A stretch of DNA of 18,004 nt from Akkermansiaceae bacterium UBA1518 (GTDB taxonomy: Bacteria; Verrucomicrobiota; Verrucomicrobiia; Verrucomicrobiales; Akkermansiaceae): positions 14,034 through 32,037 of the forward strand of contig DCQM01000089.1 in NCBI GenBank assembly GCA_002323895.1. The letters are read 5' to 3'. The notes below the pieces were generated by a model that had not been told where the DNA came from, did no database searches, and saw nothing but the letters and a program-made list of their open reading frames with translations. The position numbers and the translations under genes were made by a program. Shown piece after piece: positions 1 to 8,041 of this stretch. How positions within the stretch are numbered: position 1 is the stretch's first letter; the number at the start of each line of letters is the position of its first letter.

Positions 1-806
1 TCGGGAAAGCCACCGCTCGCAAAGATCATATCGTCCGTCCACACAATAGTTCCGCACATCGATTTAGCTCCAGCTTCGACTTCCCAGTTTAGGTTGCCGG
101 TGGTGGGTTCATAGCTCGAAAACCTATTAATGCCGGAAATGAAGAGCTGCTCTTTGCCCGCAACAGTTGCAACGACAGGTGTGGCCCAGTAGTCATGTCC
201 GGCTCTCGGAGTCTTCCAGACTTCGTCCCCATTGGATGATTTTAAAGCGGTAAGAAACCCACCTTTTTCAGTTCCAATTACGACGATGAGATTCTCTTTG
301 TGGAGGATTGGAGTGGAGCCAAATCCGAATGGGTATGATGGGAGATAATTTCCCACGATTTTAGACCAGATGATTTTTGCATCGGGTGAAACAGCTGTGA
401 CTTTTATTTTTTTATCGTTTTGAAAAGTAACGAGGATGTTTTGACCATCCCACTGGGCAGATGCTGAAGCAGGAGAGTTTTCCGAATGGAGTGGTGTAGG
501 GAAGCCATCTTGGTGAACCACTTTGGACCAGATGATTTTTCCGGTTTTACGATCAATGCATAGGAGTGATTGAGTTGATTTTTTTTGGTCAGCGGAAGTC
601 AGATAAATTCTTCCCTTAACAAAAATCGGGGTGGAATGACCGCGGCCAGGAATAGCAGTTTTCCAGCTTACATTCTTGTCTTTTGACCACTCAATCGGCG
701 GCTTGGCCGTGCTCGGAGCATGATTGTTTTGGTCCGCGCCGCGCCACTGGGGCCAATCGGCGGCATGGAGTGGGAAGAGAAAGGAAAGCAGAATAAGTCG
801 CTTCAT
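1..806 (-). CDS. Secreted PQQ-like beta-propeller protein (5' part, runs off window)
   Basis: The frame is open from an ATG at 806 to the window edge, giving 268 codons without a stop; the C-terminus is missing. Residues 1-15 or 16 (MKRLILLSFLFPLHA) form a short signal peptide, so the protein is probably periplasmic or exported. It is followed by DWPQWRG, the usual opening of PQQ-binding-like beta-propeller proteins that are abundant in Verrucomicrobiota and Planctomycetota. Blade-like repeats are visible: CIDRKTGKIIWSK, ALKSSNGDEVWKT and SYEPTTGNLNWEV, each a turn followed by a Trp strand as in BamB or quinoprotein repeats. No haem motif is seen in the visible part. Such proteins are rarely characterised; some may be dehydrogenase-like, others scaffolds, so no substrate is proposed. 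It is divergent from the symporter gene, with 56 bp between the starts. Confidence 0.85.
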   Translation of the reverse strand, partial: MKRLILLSFLFPLHAADWPQWRGADQNNHAPSTAKPPIEWSKDKNVSWKTAIPGRGHSTPIFVKGRIYLTSADQKKSTQSLLCIDRKTGKIIWSKVVHQDGFPTPLHSENSPASASAQWDGQNILVTFQNDKKIKVTAVSPDAKIIWSKIVGNYLPSYPFGFGSTPILHKENLIVVIGTEKGGFLTALKSSNGDEVWKTPRAGHDYWATPVVATVAGKEQLFISGINRFSSYEPTTGNLNWEVEAGAKSMCGTIVWTDDMIFASGGFP

Positions 807-862
807 CGATCTGACTATGGCCGTTTTTGTGACTCAGGCAACGGGAGAATAAAGTATTCAGG

Positions 863-1846
863 ATGGAGGAAAATGTTAAGAATTCTGCCATGCTCGCTCG
901 CTTCGTAAATTTTTTTTGGTTGTGGACCTTCTTGGGGACCGGGTGGGCGTGGTTTGTTCCGGAGCATTTCACGTGGTTTCTTGGGGAGATTCCTGGAACG
1001 GAGCTTAAGTGGGTCCCGGTAGGCTTGGGGATCATTATGCTTGGGATGGGAATGACTCTGACTTTTGCAGATTTTCGCGAGGTTTTAATAATTCCCAAGT
1101 GGGTTGTGCTTGGGATCATCGCTCAGTTTTTGATAATGCCGTTGATTGGGTGGGGCGTCGCCACAATCTTTTCGCTGCCGGCCCAGTTCAAACTTGGTAT
1201 CATCTTAGTGAGTTGCTGTCCGGGAGGGACGGCGTCAAATGTGGTGACTTATCTGGCGCGCGGTAATCTTGCATTGAGTGTCATGATGACAATGTGCTCG
1301 ACTCTATTGGCAATAGGATTGACTCCGTTACTGACGAAGACTTACGCATCTGCGATTCTTAAAGTTGATGCATGGAGCATGGTCGTCTCGATGGTGATGA
1401 TCGTTCTTCTGCCCATTATGGTTGGGTTGGTTTTGAATTCGCTTGCAGGCAAGAGGCTGGAAGCGATCAAGAAGGGGTCACCTCTGGTCTCGGTCTTTGT
1501 GATTGTGCTGATCGTTGCCGCGGTGGTTGGCGCGACAAAATCAAACATTCAAGCGCATTGGCAAACCTTGCTTCCTGCGGTCTTCATAGTGCACGCTTTC
1601 GGATTCGCCTTGGGATATCTTTGGGGAAGGGTTTTTGGTTTGAAGGAGAAAGAATGCCGGACATTTTCGATTGAGGTTGGAATGCAAAATTCCGGTCTTG
1701 GCTCACAATTGGCAAAAACTCATTTCACGTTAATGGCAGCAGCACCGTGTGCCATTTCGGCTTTTTACCACTGCATGATTGGGAGTTTCCTTGCGAGCCT
1801 GTGGCGGCGATGTGCGAGGGGTGAGCAACCATCAGAAGATTGTTAG
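863..1846 (+). CDS. BASS-family sodium-dependent symporter (bile acid:Na+ symporter-like)
   Basis: A 327-residue, strongly hydrophobic inner-membrane protein with about nine or ten membrane segments, the normal size for the bacterial bile acid:sodium symporter (BASS/SBF) family. Family marks are the GGTASNV stretch at 121-127, the GNLALSV segment near 134-140, and EVGMQNSGLG at 271-280. Glu271 and Gln275 match the sodium-binding residues known from bacterial ASBT structures. Members import organic anions such as pantoate, pyruvate or other carboxylates with Na+; the substrate cannot be read from this sequence, and bile acids are unlikely for a free-living bacterium. The start is uncertain: ATG 863 has a GGGAG about 15 bases upstream, while ATG 890 (Met10) begins nearer the first membrane segment. 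The gene converges on the peroxidase gene. Confidence 0.93.
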   Translation: MEENVKNSAMLARFVNFFWLWTFLGTGWAWFVPEHFTWFLGEIPGTELKWVPVGLGIIMLGMGMTLTFADFREVLIIPKWVVLGIIAQFLIMPLIGWGVATIFSLPAQFKLGIILVSCCPGGTASNVVTYLARGNLALSVMMTMCSTLLAIGLTPLLTKTYASAILKVDAWSMVVSMVMIVLLPIMVGLVLNSLAGKRLEAIKKGSPLVSVFVIVLIVAAVVGATKSNIQAHWQTLLPAVFIVHAFGFALGYLWGRVFGLKEKECRTFSIEVGMQNSGLGSQLAKTHFTLMAAAPCAISAFYHCMIGSFLASLWRRCARGEQPSEDC

Positions 1847-1867
1847 GCCGAAATTAAACGTGGCGAT

Positions 1868-1897
1868 GATAAAAGCCTGTTTATCTTCCCTGCTTTT
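1868..1897. terminator. Weak bidirectional terminator-like hairpin between convergent genes
   Basis: AAAAGC (1871-1876) pairs with GCTTTT (1892-1897), so a transcript from either strand would end its stem in a U-run. An alternative AT-rich hairpin GATAAA/TTTATC (1868-1873 with 1880-1885) overlaps it. It lies between the ends of the symporter (1846) and the peroxidase (1916), where a shared terminator would be expected. The stem is short and the loop is long, so this is a weak call. Confidence 0.3.
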
Positions 1898-1915
1898 GCG
1901 GAGGTCGGAGAGGAA

Positions 1916-3049
1916 TCACTCGTCCTTAAAATTAGGATCGAGACGATGGGTGTGGTCAGGAAAATTAAGTTTGATGCTTTCGGTGGAAGGCGTGCCTTTT
2001 GGGGGAGTAGGGAAAGTTGTTTTTTTCTTCGTAAGACTGTGGTCGGTGAAGCCGTGAAGAAAACTGAGAAGGTCGGTGATTTCTTCGTCGGTTAGGCCTA
2101 GGTCACCTAGGTCGTCGTGGTTAACGGTTTCTGGGTAGTCCGTGACGCCCCAACGTTCGGGTTCGAGGTCGCGCTTGTTGTAGAATTCAAGTACTTCGCG
2201 GAGTGTTTTAATTGAGCCGTTGTGAAGATAAGGTGCTGTGAGTTCAATATTGCGGAGGCTAGGAGCGCGAAATTTTCCAAAGTCTTCCGAGTTACCGGTG
2301 ACAGCGAAGAGGCCAGGGTCTTTCTTGCCTGAGGCGGGTCCTCCGAGATTGTCATATCCGAAGTCGGAGAGCAGTGGTTTTCTCCAGTTTTGAGGTTCTA
2401 GGAGGTGGCAGTCGGCACAGCCGCCCGAATTTTTGTAAATATCGAGCCCTCGTTTTTGAGATAGGGATAGAGCGTCTTCGTCTCCTGCTTGGTAACGGTC
2501 GAAGGGAGAATCGAAAGGGCGGAAAGATGGGGACTTTAGGAACTCAACAAGCGATCGAAAAACAAGATAAGTGAGTTTGTCGTTATCTTTGAGAACACTT
2601 TGCGGGAATTTTTCTTTATAGGTCGATTTACGTATTTTCTGAGCAAGGTCCGCCTTGTTTTCGAGGTTCATTTCATGGTTTTCGAAGAAGGGCTGTCCCA
2701 CTTGCTCGAAAAGGTCTTTGGCTCGTCCGTCGTAAAAAAGACCGCCTTCCCACGCGAATATTTCGGTCCCATCTGGGAGTAGAACATCTTCGTATGCAAA
2801 GGGCGGAATGAGTGCTGCATACATGAGAGATGGAGCGTTTCGGTTGCCCGAAAAGGATGGGCTTGCTCCAGGAGAGACGCGTCTGGGGTCGGCAAATGCG
2901 TAGGTGGGGTTGTGGCAAGTCATACACGACTGACCGGGAGGATTTGAAAGGTTTTTATCGGTAAAGACAGAACGCCCGATCTCAGCGAGATCGGGCGCAG
3001 CTTGAATGGTAGTGACTCCGCAGAGTAATGAAACGAGGAGACGGAGCAT
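1916..3049 (-). CDS. Di-haem cytochrome c peroxidase (CcpA/MauG family), secreted
   Basis: A 377-residue protein with a signal peptide (about residues 1-17, ending TIQA) and two c-type haem motifs, CMTCH at 42-46 and CADCH at 211-215. This is the arrangement of bacterial di-haem peroxidases, which reduce H2O2 to water in the periplasm using electrons from small cytochromes or quinol pathways. Further family features are FYDGRA (105-110), RAPSLRNIELTAPYLHNG (about 263-280), and the TDEEITDLLSFL helix near the C-terminus. The last 35 or so residues (KKKTTFPTPPKG onwards) form a polar tail. MauG-like proteins with other oxidation roles share this architecture, so peroxidase activity is an inference. 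The gene starts 32 bp after the nickel SOD gene on the same strand, suggesting one transcript. No Shine-Dalgarno sequence is seen before the ATG. Confidence 0.92.
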   Translation of the reverse strand: MLRLLVSLLCGVTTIQAAPDLAEIGRSVFTDKNLSNPPGQSCMTCHNPTYAFADPRRVSPGASPSFSGNRNAPSLMYAALIPPFAYEDVLLPDGTEIFAWEGGLFYDGRAKDLFEQVGQPFFENHEMNLENKADLAQKIRKSTYKEKFPQSVLKDNDKLTYLVFRSLVEFLKSPSFRPFDSPFDRYQAGDEDALSLSQKRGLDIYKNSGGCADCHLLEPQNWRKPLLSDFGYDNLGGPASGKKDPGLFAVTGNSEDFGKFRAPSLRNIELTAPYLHNGSIKTLREVLEFYNKRDLEPERWGVTDYPETVNHDDLGDLGLTDEEITDLLSFLHGFTDHSLTKKKTTFPTPPKGTPSTESIKLNFPDHTHRLDPNFKDE

Positions 3050-3081
3050 TAAAGGGAGGAGTCAGAGGTAATGTGGCTATG

Positions 3082-3537
3082 CTACTTCTTTTTAGTGCCG
3101 AAATGTTTCTCAAAATCGTGCATCAGGTCATGAAGTTTAGCGACATTCGTCGCGTCGGTAGACTGTTTGCACTTCATGGCGGTAACAATGATCTGATGGC
3201 AGAGTTGGAGTTTGGCCAGGTAGGTTGCTTTGTCAGATTCGGCTTCAGTGAGTTTGAGGCGTTGGGCTAGGAAGTAGTTGAGGGTTTTGTCTTGGATCGC
3301 TTGTGCGTGAGACTCCTTATTCGTGATCCACCGGGTCAATTGGTGGGCGTTTTTTGAAGGGTTCTTGGAAAGTTCGATGATCTGTTTAGAAGCCTTTTCG
3401 ATGGTCTCGAAGTCTGTGTGCATTGACTCGATGACGTTGTTATCGTTATAGATACCACAGGGGATCTGACAGTGAGCTGAGATCGTTGCAGGAGCGAGGA
3501 AAGAAAAGGCGCAGAGAGCGAAGATTGAAGTTTTCAT
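3082..3537 (-). CDS. sodN: Nickel superoxide dismutase with N-terminal signal peptide
   Basis: A 151-residue protein. Residues 1-21 (MKTSIFALCAFSFLAPATISA) are a classical signal peptide ending in a signal-peptidase-I site. The mature protein would begin HCQIPCGIY, matching the nickel-hook motif HCxxPCGxY of Ni-SOD: His22 (N-terminal amine and imidazole ligand), Cys23 and Cys27 (thiolate ligands), and Tyr30 near the active site. The rest is a helical bundle of about 120 residues, as in the family. In characterised Streptomyces and cyanobacterial enzymes a SodX-type peptidase exposes the His; no sodX is seen here, and signal peptidase could do the same job while exporting the enzyme. It converts superoxide to H2O2 and O2. 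The peroxidase gene lies 32 bp downstream. The start is the only ATG giving a complete signal peptide. Confidence 0.93.
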   Translation of the reverse strand: MKTSIFALCAFSFLAPATISAHCQIPCGIYNDNNVIESMHTDFETIEKASKQIIELSKNPSKNAHQLTRWITNKESHAQAIQDKTLNYFLAQRLKLTEAESDKATYLAKLQLCHQIIVTAMKCKQSTDATNVAKLHDLMHDFEKHFGTKKK

Positions 3538-3675
3538 ATCGAGAAAACCTTAACTGATTGGGCTAAAGGCGCAAGAAACGAAAAAGCAATCAAGCGGCGA
3601 CGAAAAGAAAAGGGGTTAGATTCTCGTTTGGTGTAAAGCAGAGCTGTGGGGTTTTCGGTTTACCCACTTTTCAGC

Positions 3676-3694
3676 AGATGCTGTCATCGCATCT
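3676..3694. other. Small inverted repeat upstream of the nickel SOD gene
   Basis: AGATGC (3676-3681) and GCATCT (3689-3694) form a perfect 6-bp stem with a 7-base loop, in the 211-bp gap between the RNA methyltransferase stop and the nickel SOD start. It could be a readthrough hairpin or an operator half-site pair. No T-run follows on either strand, so it is not a good terminator. I see no convincing -35/-10 pair in this gap. Confidence 0.25.
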
Positions 3695-3748
3695 ATACCG
3701 AGATCCATTGCCCAAGGGTTTTGCTAAAAGGAAAGATTAGCCTGTTTA

Positions 3749-4435
3749 TCAGAGAAGATTTTGCTGGAGTTTTTGAAGAAATATCGCTGAGGCCGAAGCA
3801 ACATTGAGTGAGTCTGTCCCTCGTGACATTGGGATATGAATGAGCTGATCACAATAGGACTCAATAGTCTTGTTGAGGCCGAAGTCCTCTGGCCCCAGAA
3901 GGAGGGCGATTTGATCGGAAATTGATTGATACTTGTTGATGGGAACGGAAATTCCAGAAAGGCTCGCACCCAGAATATGGTGGGTTTTTTTAATTTCGGT
4001 GAGATCTGAGATAAAGTCCTGAGCTCGTCGGACGGGAAGGTTGAAAAGGTTGCCAGCGGAGGCCCGAATAGCTTTGGCATTAAATGGGGAGGCGCCCTTG
4101 CCTAGAATGATGCCCTCTCCACCCAATGCGGCAGTGTTACGAATGATTGTGCCTAGGTTTCCGGGGTCGGCAATCTCGGGGAGAAGAACGAGGGTCCCTT
4201 TCGTCACCTCAGAAAGAGGCGGGTTTATTGGTTTGCGAGCAATTGCGAGATAGCCGCGGTGGAAACGAAATCCAAGAAGAGATGACGCTTCGTTACGTGA
4301 GAGATCCTTTCCGATACGAATGATTTTATCTATTGAGTATGAAGAATCTTGAAGGCGCTCAACCGGAATTTGGCCCTCTACGATAAAGTGAGTTTCGGTT
4401 TCCCCTTCTTTAAGAAGCTTACGCCAATTGATCAT
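3749..4435 (-). CDS. SpoU (TrmH)-class RNA 2'-O-methyltransferase
   Basis: A 228-residue SPOUT methyltransferase that would transfer a methyl group from AdoMet to a ribose 2'-OH in rRNA or tRNA in the cytoplasm. The three SpoU motifs are clear: motif 1 ADPGNLGTIIRNTAALGG (89-106) with the catalytic Arg99, motif 2 LLGPEDFGL (179-187), and motif 3 IPMSRGTDSLNVASASAI (201-218), which forms the trefoil-knot AdoMet site. The N-terminal 75 or so residues resemble the L30e-like substrate-recognition domain common in TsnR/RlmB-type enzymes, which narrows the target to RNA but not to a specific base. The gene follows the lipoprotein gene by 51 bp and may be co-transcribed with the methionine synthase genes, whose pathway feeds AdoMet production. 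Confidence 0.92.
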   Translation of the reverse strand: MINWRKLLKEGETETHFIVEGQIPVERLQDSSYSIDKIIRIGKDLSRNEASSLLGFRFHRGYLAIARKPINPPLSEVTKGTLVLLPEIADPGNLGTIIRNTAALGGEGIILGKGASPFNAKAIRASAGNLFNLPVRRAQDFISDLTEIKKTHHILGASLSGISVPINKYQSISDQIALLLGPEDFGLNKTIESYCDQLIHIPMSRGTDSLNVASASAIFLQKLQQNLL

Positions 4436-4486
4436 AGTATTTGGATTCAGGTCAGGTCGTGAAGTGATTAGGGAAAAGGAAAGAGG

Positions 4487-5248
4487 TTACGGATGGACCT
4501 TGATCTTACAGAACTGAGAGATTTGTCGCCATGTAAAATCTTTGTCGAGCATGTCTTCAAGGAATGTGTCCCTAGGAGTAAGACGATGGGCGTTAACGAG
4601 TTTGGCTGGGTTGGTGAGGCGGGAAAAGAGGACATGCTTAATTTTTGATTTAGCAATCGATTTATAACCATATCCTTCTGGGTAGTTTGCGGACCAATAG
4701 TGGATCTGATCCCCATAAGAACCAAGGTAGATCACGGAGTGGCCTCGTTCTTTTTTGCCAATGGCATTAGTCCACCATATCTTCATGAAGTCTCCGGGGT
4801 GTGCGTGATCATATGAGGTGAAGTTGATCCCACATTTGAGATCGGAAAAAAGCTTTGCCGCGCCGGGTCCATTGGCATTCCATCGTCCGAAAATTTCCTC
4901 ACCATCTTTGACTCCTAGATTGGCGAAGCGGGCATATTTACCTTCCGATAGGAAGATGGAATTACGGAGGCGAAGTTGCTCAATCGTACGGAGGAAGACA
5001 AGATAAGTGGCGCCGGAGCAGAAGGTGGAATTGGCCGCTTTGAGATCCTGTCTAATAATCCCATTTTTCAGGTAGACACTGGAGGCAAGCCTTTCGACTG
5101 CGGCCTGAGAGGCATCGTAGCCGTATCCTTTTGGCATCGACCTCATAGAGGTAAGGATGATTGAATTTATGGGGATATCCGTTACCTGCGTTCTGAACTG
5201 TGAACAGGAGGGCAGCGCGGCGGCTAGGATAATGAACGTCAATCTCAC
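4487..5248 (-). CDS. Lipoprotein with NlpC/P60-like Cys/His signature, function unknown
   Basis: A 253-residue protein starting at GTG, 1 nt after the methionine synthase stop codon, hence almost certainly translated from the same mRNA. Residues 1-14 with Cys15 (LAAALPSC) form a lipoprotein signal, placing it in the envelope. Several features recall the papain-like NlpC/P60 superfamily: TFCSGATYLVFL with a candidate nucleophile Cys77, HPGDFMKI (150-157) resembling the family PGD motif, and GHSVIYLG with candidate catalytic His170. The alignment is weak outside these motifs, so the call is superfamily-level only; peptidoglycan amidase/peptidase activity, or amidase action on another substrate, would fit. 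I do not recognise a named family. A TTG lies two codons after the GTG and would shorten the signal n-region. Confidence 0.7.
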   Translation of the reverse strand: MRLTFIILAAALPSCSQFRTQVTDIPINSIILTSMRSMPKGYGYDASQAAVERLASSVYLKNGIIRQDLKAANSTFCSGATYLVFLRTIEQLRLRNSIFLSEGKYARFANLGVKDGEEIFGRWNANGPGAAKLFSDLKCGINFTSYDHAHPGDFMKIWWTNAIGKKERGHSVIYLGSYGDQIHYWSANYPEGYGYKSIAKSKIKHVLFSRLTNPAKLVNAHRLTPRDTFLEDMLDKDFTWRQISQFCKIKVHP

Positions 5249-5249
5249 G

Positions 5250-7988
5250 CTAGTAACCTAGCCATGGTCCTAGCCACTTTTCAACTTCTTCAGTGCTAAG
5301 TTCTTTCCGCGCCGAATAGTCTTTAATCTGATCCTTTTGTAGATTATCTATCATGAAATAATGTGATTCGGGATGGGAAAAGTAGAGGCCACAAACCGCT
5401 GAGCCAGGATGCATCGCGCATGATTCAGTAAGCTCCACAGCAGTTTTCTCTTTGGCTTGGAGAAGATCAAAAAGGATGCGTTTCTCAGTATGGTCGGGTT
5501 GGCTTGGGTAGCCGGGCGCAGGACGAATTCCTTGATATTTCTCATGGATGAGTTCCGATTGGCTGAATTGTCCCGGGCGTTCGATTCCCCAAGCGATACG
5601 GGCTCGGTGATGTAAGAGTTCAGCAAAAGCTTCAGCAAAGCGGTCAGCAAGGGCTTGGACCATGAGTGCTTCGTCGATGTCGTTCTGTTCACGAAGTTTT
5701 GACGCCCATTCATCCGCTCCGTGAATGCCAACGACAAAGGCCCCGAGATGGTCTTGCTCTGGTGACACGTAGTCGCTGAGCGCATAATTGGGTTTTCCAG
5801 ACTTTTTATTTTGTTGGCGAAGGGTGTGGAAAGTGACGTTTTGATCGGGTAGATTGATATCATCTCCAACTGCTCTGGCGGGAAAAAAACCGTAGATCCC
5901 AGATGCGGTGAAACGCTTTTCGATGATGATTTTCTCGAGAAGCTCTTTAGCTTCACGGTAGAGTTGTTTCGCGACCTTTCCTCCTTCCTCATTCCGGGTT
6001 TTGAGCACCTCAGTTTCGGGGTTCCAAACACCACGTAGCTCCCAGGTATGGAAGAAAGGGGTCCAGTCGATGTAGTTTGCAAGCTCGCGCAGCGATTGGG
6101 ATTTGATAGTGCGAGTCCCTGTAAATTCAGGGATAGGTGGGTTGTAGTTTTCCCAGTTTATAGTGGCCCTATTAGTGCGAGCTTCTTCGACTGAGAGAGC
6201 TGCCTTCTTTTTGCTTCCGTTAAATTTCTCTCGAGCTTTCTGATGATTTTCCTCGTTGGTGTTGATGAAATTTTGGCGACTTTCGGATAGAAGGGCGGTT
6301 GTGACGGGGACAGATCGAGAAGCGTCGAGGACGTGAACAAGCGGCCCTGTGTAATGTTCCGCAATTTTGATGGCGGTATGGGCGGCGCTGGTTGTGGCTC
6401 CGCCGATAAGGATTGGAATATTTTTATTTCCGAAGCCGCGTTTTTCGGCCTCCTTGGCAACGGTGATCATTTCATCAAGCGAAGGGGTAATGAGTCCGGA
6501 TAGGCCGATGATGTCGGCGTTGTGTTCTTCGACTGCATCTAGGATTTTGTCGCAGGGGACCATTACCCCCATATCGACAACGTCGAAGCCATTGCAGGTG
6601 AGGACTACTCCTACGATATTTTTCCCGATATCGTGAACGTCACCTTTAACGGTAGCCATAATGACTTTGCCGTTCGAGAAGGACTTAGTGGCAATAGTGC
6701 GCGCTTCTAATTCGGAGAGTGCAGAGTTTTTCGAACAGAGAACAGCTGCTTCCATTACAATTTTTTCCTCGCGTTCCTCTTCCATAAGTGGCTCAAGCCA
6801 TGCGACGGATTTTTTCATAACTCGGGCGGATTTTACAACCTGAGGAAGAAACATTTTACCAGCTCCGAAGAGATCGCCCACAATGCCCATGCCATCCATC
6901 AGAGGTCCTTCAATGACGCTAAGAGGTTTTTCGTACTTGGCGAGCGCCTCTTCAGTGTCCTGATCAATAAATTTATCGATACCTCTTAGGAGGGAGTGCT
7001 CGAGGCGTTTTTCGACGGATTGTTCGCGCCAGCTGAGATCTTCAACGAGCTTCTTGGCCCCCTGGCCTTTGAATTCCTCAGCGAGGTCAAGAAGGCGCTC
7101 AGTTGCTCCATCGTCTTTGTTGAGTAGGACGTCTTCAACTGCTGTGAGAAGATTCTTCGGGATCTCGTCGTAAACCTCAAGCATACCGGCGTTCACAATA
7201 CCCATATCCATCCCAGCTTGAGTAGCGTGATAAAGAAAGGCTGAATGCATGGCTTCGCGAACGGCATTGTTACCTCGAAATGAAAAAGAGATGTTAGAGA
7301 CGCCTCCTGAGACCTTTGCGAAGGGGAGATTGTCTTTTATCCAGCGGGTGGCGTTGATGAAATCGAGTGCGTAATTGTTGTGCTCTTCGATGCCGGTGGC
7401 GACAGTGAGAATATTAGGATCAAAAATGATATCTTGGGGAGGAAATCTAACTTCATTAACAAGGATGTCGTAGGCGCGTTTGCAGATACGGCATTTGTCT
7501 TGGTAGGTGGCGGCCTGGCCTTGTTCATCGAAGGCCATCACGACAACGGCTGCTCCGTAGTTTAGAATGTGTCTTGCATGATTTCTAAAAGCTTCCTCGC
7601 CTTCTTTAAGCGAAATGGAGTTAACGATTCCTTTTCCCTGAAGGTGTTTGAGGCCTTCCTCGATGATTTCCCATTTTGAGGAATCGACCATGATAGGGAC
7701 GGCTTGAATGTCAGGTTCGGCCTGAATAAGGTCGAGGAATTTAGCCATCATAAGTTTTCCGTCGATGAGGCCATCGTCGAAACAAATGTCGATAACATTT
7801 GCTCCATTTTCGACCTGCTGGCGAGCGACCTCCAGAGCGTCTTCTAGCTTATCTTCTTTAATCAATTTTCGGAAGCGAGGAGAACCGGCGACGTTAGTTC
7901 GTTCCCCGATCATTAGAAAATTTTTGTTAGGGGTATGATTGTAGGCTTCGGTGCCTGAGAGCCTGAGAAAACGGGGGACTGGGGACAT
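5250..7988 (-). CDS. metH: Methionine synthase, folate/cobalamin/reactivation modules (C-terminal part of split MetH)
   Basis: A 912-residue protein equivalent to the last three modules of cobalamin-dependent methionine synthase. In order: a pterin-binding methyltetrahydrofolate module (about 20-300, with GERTNVAGSPRF at 28-39 and DPNILTVATG at 190-199); the B12 cap and Rossmann module (about 310-570) with the base-off ligand motif D450-V-H452-D-I-G455; and the AdoMet-binding reactivation module (about 590-912) with RPAPGYPSQPDHTEK from 822. His452 should coordinate cobalt. The homocysteine-binding module is absent here and lies in the preceding gene, 53 bp upstream. The N-terminus PRFLRLSG corresponds to the linker that precedes the folate module in full-length MetH, so the split sits at a domain border. 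There is no clear Shine-Dalgarno before the ATG. The enzyme moves methyl from folate to cobalamin to homocysteine in the cytoplasm. Confidence 0.96.
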   Translation of the reverse strand: MSPVPRFLRLSGTEAYNHTPNKNFLMIGERTNVAGSPRFRKLIKEDKLEDALEVARQQVENGANVIDICFDDGLIDGKLMMAKFLDLIQAEPDIQAVPIMVDSSKWEIIEEGLKHLQGKGIVNSISLKEGEEAFRNHARHILNYGAAVVVMAFDEQGQAATYQDKCRICKRAYDILVNEVRFPPQDIIFDPNILTVATGIEEHNNYALDFINATRWIKDNLPFAKVSGGVSNISFSFRGNNAVREAMHSAFLYHATQAGMDMGIVNAGMLEVYDEIPKNLLTAVEDVLLNKDDGATERLLDLAEEFKGQGAKKLVEDLSWREQSVEKRLEHSLLRGIDKFIDQDTEEALAKYEKPLSVIEGPLMDGMGIVGDLFGAGKMFLPQVVKSARVMKKSVAWLEPLMEEEREEKIVMEAAVLCSKNSALSELEARTIATKSFSNGKVIMATVKGDVHDIGKNIVGVVLTCNGFDVVDMGVMVPCDKILDAVEEHNADIIGLSGLITPSLDEMITVAKEAEKRGFGNKNIPILIGGATTSAAHTAIKIAEHYTGPLVHVLDASRSVPVTTALLSESRQNFINTNEENHQKAREKFNGSKKKAALSVEEARTNRATINWENYNPPIPEFTGTRTIKSQSLRELANYIDWTPFFHTWELRGVWNPETEVLKTRNEEGGKVAKQLYREAKELLEKIIIEKRFTASGIYGFFPARAVGDDINLPDQNVTFHTLRQQNKKSGKPNYALSDYVSPEQDHLGAFVVGIHGADEWASKLREQNDIDEALMVQALADRFAEAFAELLHHRARIAWGIERPGQFSQSELIHEKYQGIRPAPGYPSQPDHTEKRILFDLLQAKEKTAVELTESCAMHPGSAVCGLYFSHPESHYFMIDNLQKDQIKDYSARKELSTEEVEKWLGPWLGY

Positions 7989-8041
7989 TTGAGATTTAAG
8001 CAGTAAGATTTTTAACTGTGAATCAGGCAGGTAAAGCTAAT

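Noticed and set aside
691..1119. A 142-codon minus-strand ORF overlapping the propeller and symporter genes
   Set aside because: It runs across the divergent promoter region and antisense to the symporter, and its translation has no protein-like features.
3600..3720. A 30-codon minus-strand ORF (MDLGIDAMTASAEKWVNRK...) between the RNA methyltransferase and nickel SOD genes
   Set aside because: It is short, has no Shine-Dalgarno sequence, and gives no recognisable family; chance is likely.
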